DNA of 64,000 nucleotides. It comes from Amanita rubescens. Taxonomy: Eukaryota; Basidiomycota; Agaricomycetes; Agaricales; Amanitaceae. The notes under the pieces were generated by a model. That model was not told the origin of the DNA. It ran no database searches and saw nothing but the letters and a program-made list of their open reading frames with translations. Below are positions 60,796-64,000 of this stretch, piece by piece (within the stretch, counting starts at the first letter, position 1; every line of letters starts with the position of its first letter). Position numbers and translations under genes: made by a program. The DNA is taken from positions 124,001-188,000 of the forward strand of contig WION01000038.1 in assembly GCA_015039365.1 (NCBI GenBank), written 5' to 3'.

Positions 60796-61054
60796 TCAAT
60801 GCATCAACCATCTCCGCGCGTTGCAGGGCGAGCCTGAGTGCAGCACGATGACGGCTTTTGTTACCATCGTGCCGTGACACTCGGCTTTGTATGAATAAAA
60901 CTCGCATTGAACACATGACGTACAGAAGTGGATCGTAATCGTGATTGACTAGGTATGTAGAGTAATTGATGCCCGCCCATTAGAGCTTGCAGGGTAAAGC
61001 ATTGTAGAATAAATGATCCCTACGCAAGCCTGTTGGTATCGATCAGATAGTACG
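60796..61054. repeat. flank shared by F-box M and P
   Basis: 60,830-61,020 repeats 56,275-56,460 (CTCGCATTGAACACATGAC; AGAGTAATTGATGCCCGC). It lies just 3' of gene P. Confidence 0.6.
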
Positions 61055-62354
61055 TCACTCGTCCTCATTGATCAAATCGTCGTCGTCGCTATCCCAGTAA
61101 ACGCCGCTGACAGGATTCCAATCGGATGTACGATTGAGCCACATGCACGTGATTGCCGCACGACGGACCCTCACTTGTTGTACCTTGGGCCAAGCTTTTC
61201 CCAAATACATCACCAAGCATCGATGTAGATCCGTGGACAATAGGTCCATGTCGTCCCCCTTTATGCCTGGAAAATGGAAAGAAACATTCTCTACAGTTTC
61301 AAAAAGCGGTAAGGCTTTATTAAATCCAGGAAAGCGCCATGGCTAGCGTTAAGGTAAATTAGCCGGGTAAAACTTCGCAGGCGAGAACGTACTCGTATCG
61401 TCATGTCATCAGTGATGATCTCGACAGCCATGAAATCCATATCTCGAAAGCAAGTCGCTATCCCTTCCATTACTTCAGCGAGCAAATCGATGTTTTCCCC
61501 TGTAATTCCAAAAAGGTTGAACGTGAGATGGCATCGGTCCCCTAGGTAATAGTGATACGTCGGGAATTCGCGTAGAGATCTAGCCACCCCTCCACATTCT
61601 TGGAGTACTTGACCAGGACGATGAGACGCAGGAAATATTTCAAGCCCAGGAGACGAAGGCGCAAAAAATTTCAGTATAAAAATGGTTGGCATTCTGTTTT
61701 TGAGTTTGAAGAGTTCATTCATTTTTTTCCAAAAACGTTTCGCGGTGTGATCAAAGTAAACTCCAAGGAATTGGAGGTTAGGTTGGTCAGCGATGATTCC
61801 TGCGAGATCGTGACCGTGTTCTACCCATAGCGTATGAAGCCGAAAGTGATCACCCCTATGCCACCAGATTGGATTTCATTAACGTAGCAGCTCTGGATTG
61901 GACTGACGACGAACCTGATTACTTGGCTTATCCGCCCCTCGGAAGGATCGCCCCACCAGTGGTAGATGATACGCAAATCCACTAGATTAGGTAAATTTTT
62001 TAGCGAATGGTGAAGCTCGGCCAGGACGGAATTGATGACGTCCTCGATGCTATGATGCCAGTTTTTTATGTCAAGTTCAATGTAGAATGATTTGACCATT
62101 CCCGCTTTCCGCGCATTCGTACTCAATGTATGTAATAGTGTTCTATTCTCTTCCAGTGCCGATGGAAAGTTTCTATTCGGATACGGTGTCAGATTCCGGG
62201 GTGGTAGCGCGAAGAAGTAGACGTGGTGGTAGAGCACGCGCTCCGCTACGTCTTGCATCGACGCGTGTACTCTGCAAAGAGAAGCTAAATCGCCAGGTGG
62301 ACAGAGCTTTAGTATTTCGTGCTGGATTTCGGGTGAAAGGTCTAAGAGATGCAT
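61055..62354 (-). CDS. F-box-like protein P
   Basis: Exons 62354-61915, 61855-61393 and 61342-61055 give 396 residues. The F-box-like segment is LLDLSPEIQHEILKLCPPGD with CRVHASMQDVAERVLYHHVY. Exon 2 begins RGDHFRLHTLWVEHGHDLAG and contains LTFNLFGITGENIDLLAEVM. The end is acidic (DSDDDDLINEDE). Donors are GTTCGT and GTACGT. It is intact by phase and is the most distant relative of L and M. A likely SCF adaptor. Confidence 0.8.
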
Positions 62355-62989
62355 ATTGCTAGGTGGGACAAGGAATAGATCTGACTTGTCGATAATCGAT
62401 GATCCCACGTGATACGAATAAAAGAACACTATTACCGCTATACAGGCGCACATACAAAATCATGCTTGTCTTTGCTGTGCTACTTGTGGTCCTTCCCCTT
62501 TGTCACTAGAGGTGAGCCGCAGAAAGATGGCGGAAATGAGAAGCAACTCGCCCGGTTCATAAAATGACTAGACTCTGGCGAAGTTAAACGTGCTCAAACT
62601 GGGTCATGATTAGTTCGGATTCATGGCTATCGCAATGAAGGTAACAGACTCACCCATATAACGTTCCTTCTTTCTCTTTGCATCTCAGACCGTCACATTC
62701 TTCTTTACAATTCGAATTTCATTTCCGTTCTATCGTCGTTCTTCCTGGCGGCCGTTACATGTTTTTTGTGCAAATCAAGAACCTCGCGAGAACGATAGAA
62801 ACACAAGATGGGTCTGGGCAATGATCTTGGTAAATATTAACAGAGGAAGCGGCGTGTCATGTTGGCAGCGTGAGATGCAAAGTGGCCGTAATTCGGAAAC
62901 ATAGAGACGATTACATAAGCCGGGAACCTGTTGACGGCCATGAATCCAAGTTTTGCAGCCTTGTCATCTCCTAACATTCTGCCACCAAC
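62355..62989. other. divergent promoter region
   Basis: 635 bases between the starts of F-box P (leftward) and the HNH gene (rightward). No gene seen. Confidence 0.5.
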
Positions 62990-64000
62990 ATGGTGAACGT
63001 TTATCTGCACATCGAAAACCGACAAGTTCTCGCACTCTCTATCCCCTTCAGTGACATTGAGAGGCTCTCCGTCCGCCCTGTCAAATGGCTTCGATTTGTT
63101 ACATTCGCCATTTGTGGGGTCCGTGGAAATCTCTCTGAGATGCCCAATGGCCCCCCTGTCGACTATGACAGTATCTCCCTTGATGATATTGCCGAAGCTT
63201 ACTATTATACTCCAGAGGGTAATATTCTGAACAGATCCCATATTTGTCGCTTCTAATATTTTGGTTTAGGGGATCATCTTATCGACCACAATGCAATGAA
63301 CGATAGAATCACCTCCTCTGAGAAAACGCCACGCTCTTCACGTTTCCGCCGTGATGTCATGGCACGCGATGGCCCTATGTGCGTCTTTACAGGGATTGAT
63401 GGCAGAACATGCGATGCGGCACACCTACTCGGCAAAAGCAAGGGCGATGAGGTATGTATCCGTCGTCCGCGTCATTGTTCCCTGTCACCGCCTTGCTAAA
63501 CGCCTTCCTAGTACATTGGGATTGTTCTCCAAGATCGTCTCAATTCGTACGACCCCGCTCTCGAATCTGTGCTAGGCATCAACTCTGTTGAGAATGGGAT
63601 GTTTTTGAGCAAGAATCTGCATGCGATGTTCGCGCTCGGGTACAGCGCTTTCCTAAAGGCACGTGAAGTAGACATAAATTCCGAAAATTTCTGAATCTGG
63701 TGATCTCTAGACGCCCAACTTTGCTTTGGACCCCGCCGACATCCGTACGGTTGAGGCAGATCCAATGCCACCCAGTCGCATCACATTGCATCATTTGAAA
63801 CCAGACACTAGCCATTTTCCGATTCCGCAATATGACGCGCGGTACGGGCATATCGCCACCATCTACTGTCATCCTTGACTTCATGTATGGTGTTGCTGCC
63901 TATCGACGCTGGGGTAGTGGACAGGACATCAAGGAAGTGATGCAGCACCGTTTTGCCGAGCACTATAAACCTATACCTATACCACCAGCCTCTCCGCGCT
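62990..64000 (+). CDS. HNH_2-type endonuclease domain protein, 3' end beyond the window
   Basis: Exons 62990-63218, 63270-63451, 63512-63658 and from 63711. The first block is MVNVYLHIENRQVLALSIPF then KWLRFVTFAICGVRG. The HNH-like core is VMARDGPMCVFTG, CDAAHLLGKSKGDEY and NGMFLSKNLHAMFALG, with the Cys, His and Asn positions expected for a metal-binding nuclease fold. Later ILDFMYGVAAYRRWGSGQDI is a family block. Intron 3 starts with GC (GCACGT) and ends TCTAG. At 63,834-63,842 a one-base slip is needed between IPQYDAR and GTGISPPS. The family is widespread in Agaricomycetes, with unknown substrates. Confidence 0.8.

Noticed and set aside
60592..60916. N-terminal extension of F-box O from the ATG at 60916
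   Set aside because: The region is the promoter block also found, with different coding potential, upstream of E, I and J.
62837..63241. 134-residue minus-strand protein at the start of the HNH gene
   Set aside because: The plus strand carries the recognisable HNH family start in the same bases, so the minus frame is a shadow.
1..64000. Transposable elements, tRNA or rRNA genes
   Set aside because: I saw no reverse transcriptase, integrase or transposase motifs, no long terminal repeats with matching ends, and no cloverleaf with a recognisable anticodon arm. Weak or degraded elements could still be missed by eye.

Overview
The window is nuclear DNA of a filamentous basidiomycete, most likely an Agaricomycete.

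Evidence for this is the many short introns (about 45-80 bp, mostly GT-AG). It also carries gene families that I know mainly from Agaricomycetes: a large F-box-like family, DUF6533-type seven-helix membrane proteins, two other multi-helix membrane families, an HNH_2-type nuclease and a Pex24/Pex30-type peroxin. There are no operons, tRNAs, rRNAs or CRISPR arrays. Exon boundaries were worked out by hand from splice signals, reading phase and comparison between copies.

Layout. 1-3.2 kb: a small uncertain gene, a tandem intergenic repeat and membrane protein TM1. 3.6-8.7 kb: F-box genes A, B and C. 9.0-10.4 kb: an AIFM2-like FAD oxidoreductase. 11.6-14.2 kb: a tandem pair of membrane proteins with an NPDVSGIG start. 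14.7-16.1 kb: F-box D, broken. 16.3-18.4 kb: an intact cytochrome P450. 20-23 kb: F-box E and F. 23.9-25.5 kb: a doubtful Ser/Pro-rich region. 26.5-27.6 kb: TM2. 29.0-29.4 kb: a small orphan gene. 30.0-37.9 kb: F-box G to K. 38.1-48.0 kb: a conserved block with an alpha/beta hydrolase, a dysferlin-domain peroxin, a Jen1-like carboxylate transporter and the RNA cytidine acetyltransferase Kre33/NAT10. 48.8-54.1 kb: two DUF6533 membrane proteins. 54.4-62.4 kb: F-box L, M, O and P plus relics. 63.0 kb to the end: an HNH nuclease gene that leaves the window.

The main feature is a birth-and-death cluster of fifteen F-box-like genes. They share three exons, 5' flanks and 3' flanks, and four truncated relics lie among them. 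F-box proteins are usually substrate adaptors of SCF ubiquitin ligases. Six membrane-protein genes from three families lie between them. A link between membrane sensing and protein turnover is only a guess from gene order.

Several genes, including conserved housekeeping ones (Kre33, the hydrolase, the peroxin), carry single-base frame breaks. Either the assembly has residual indel errors or these copies are decaying, and the sequence alone cannot settle which.
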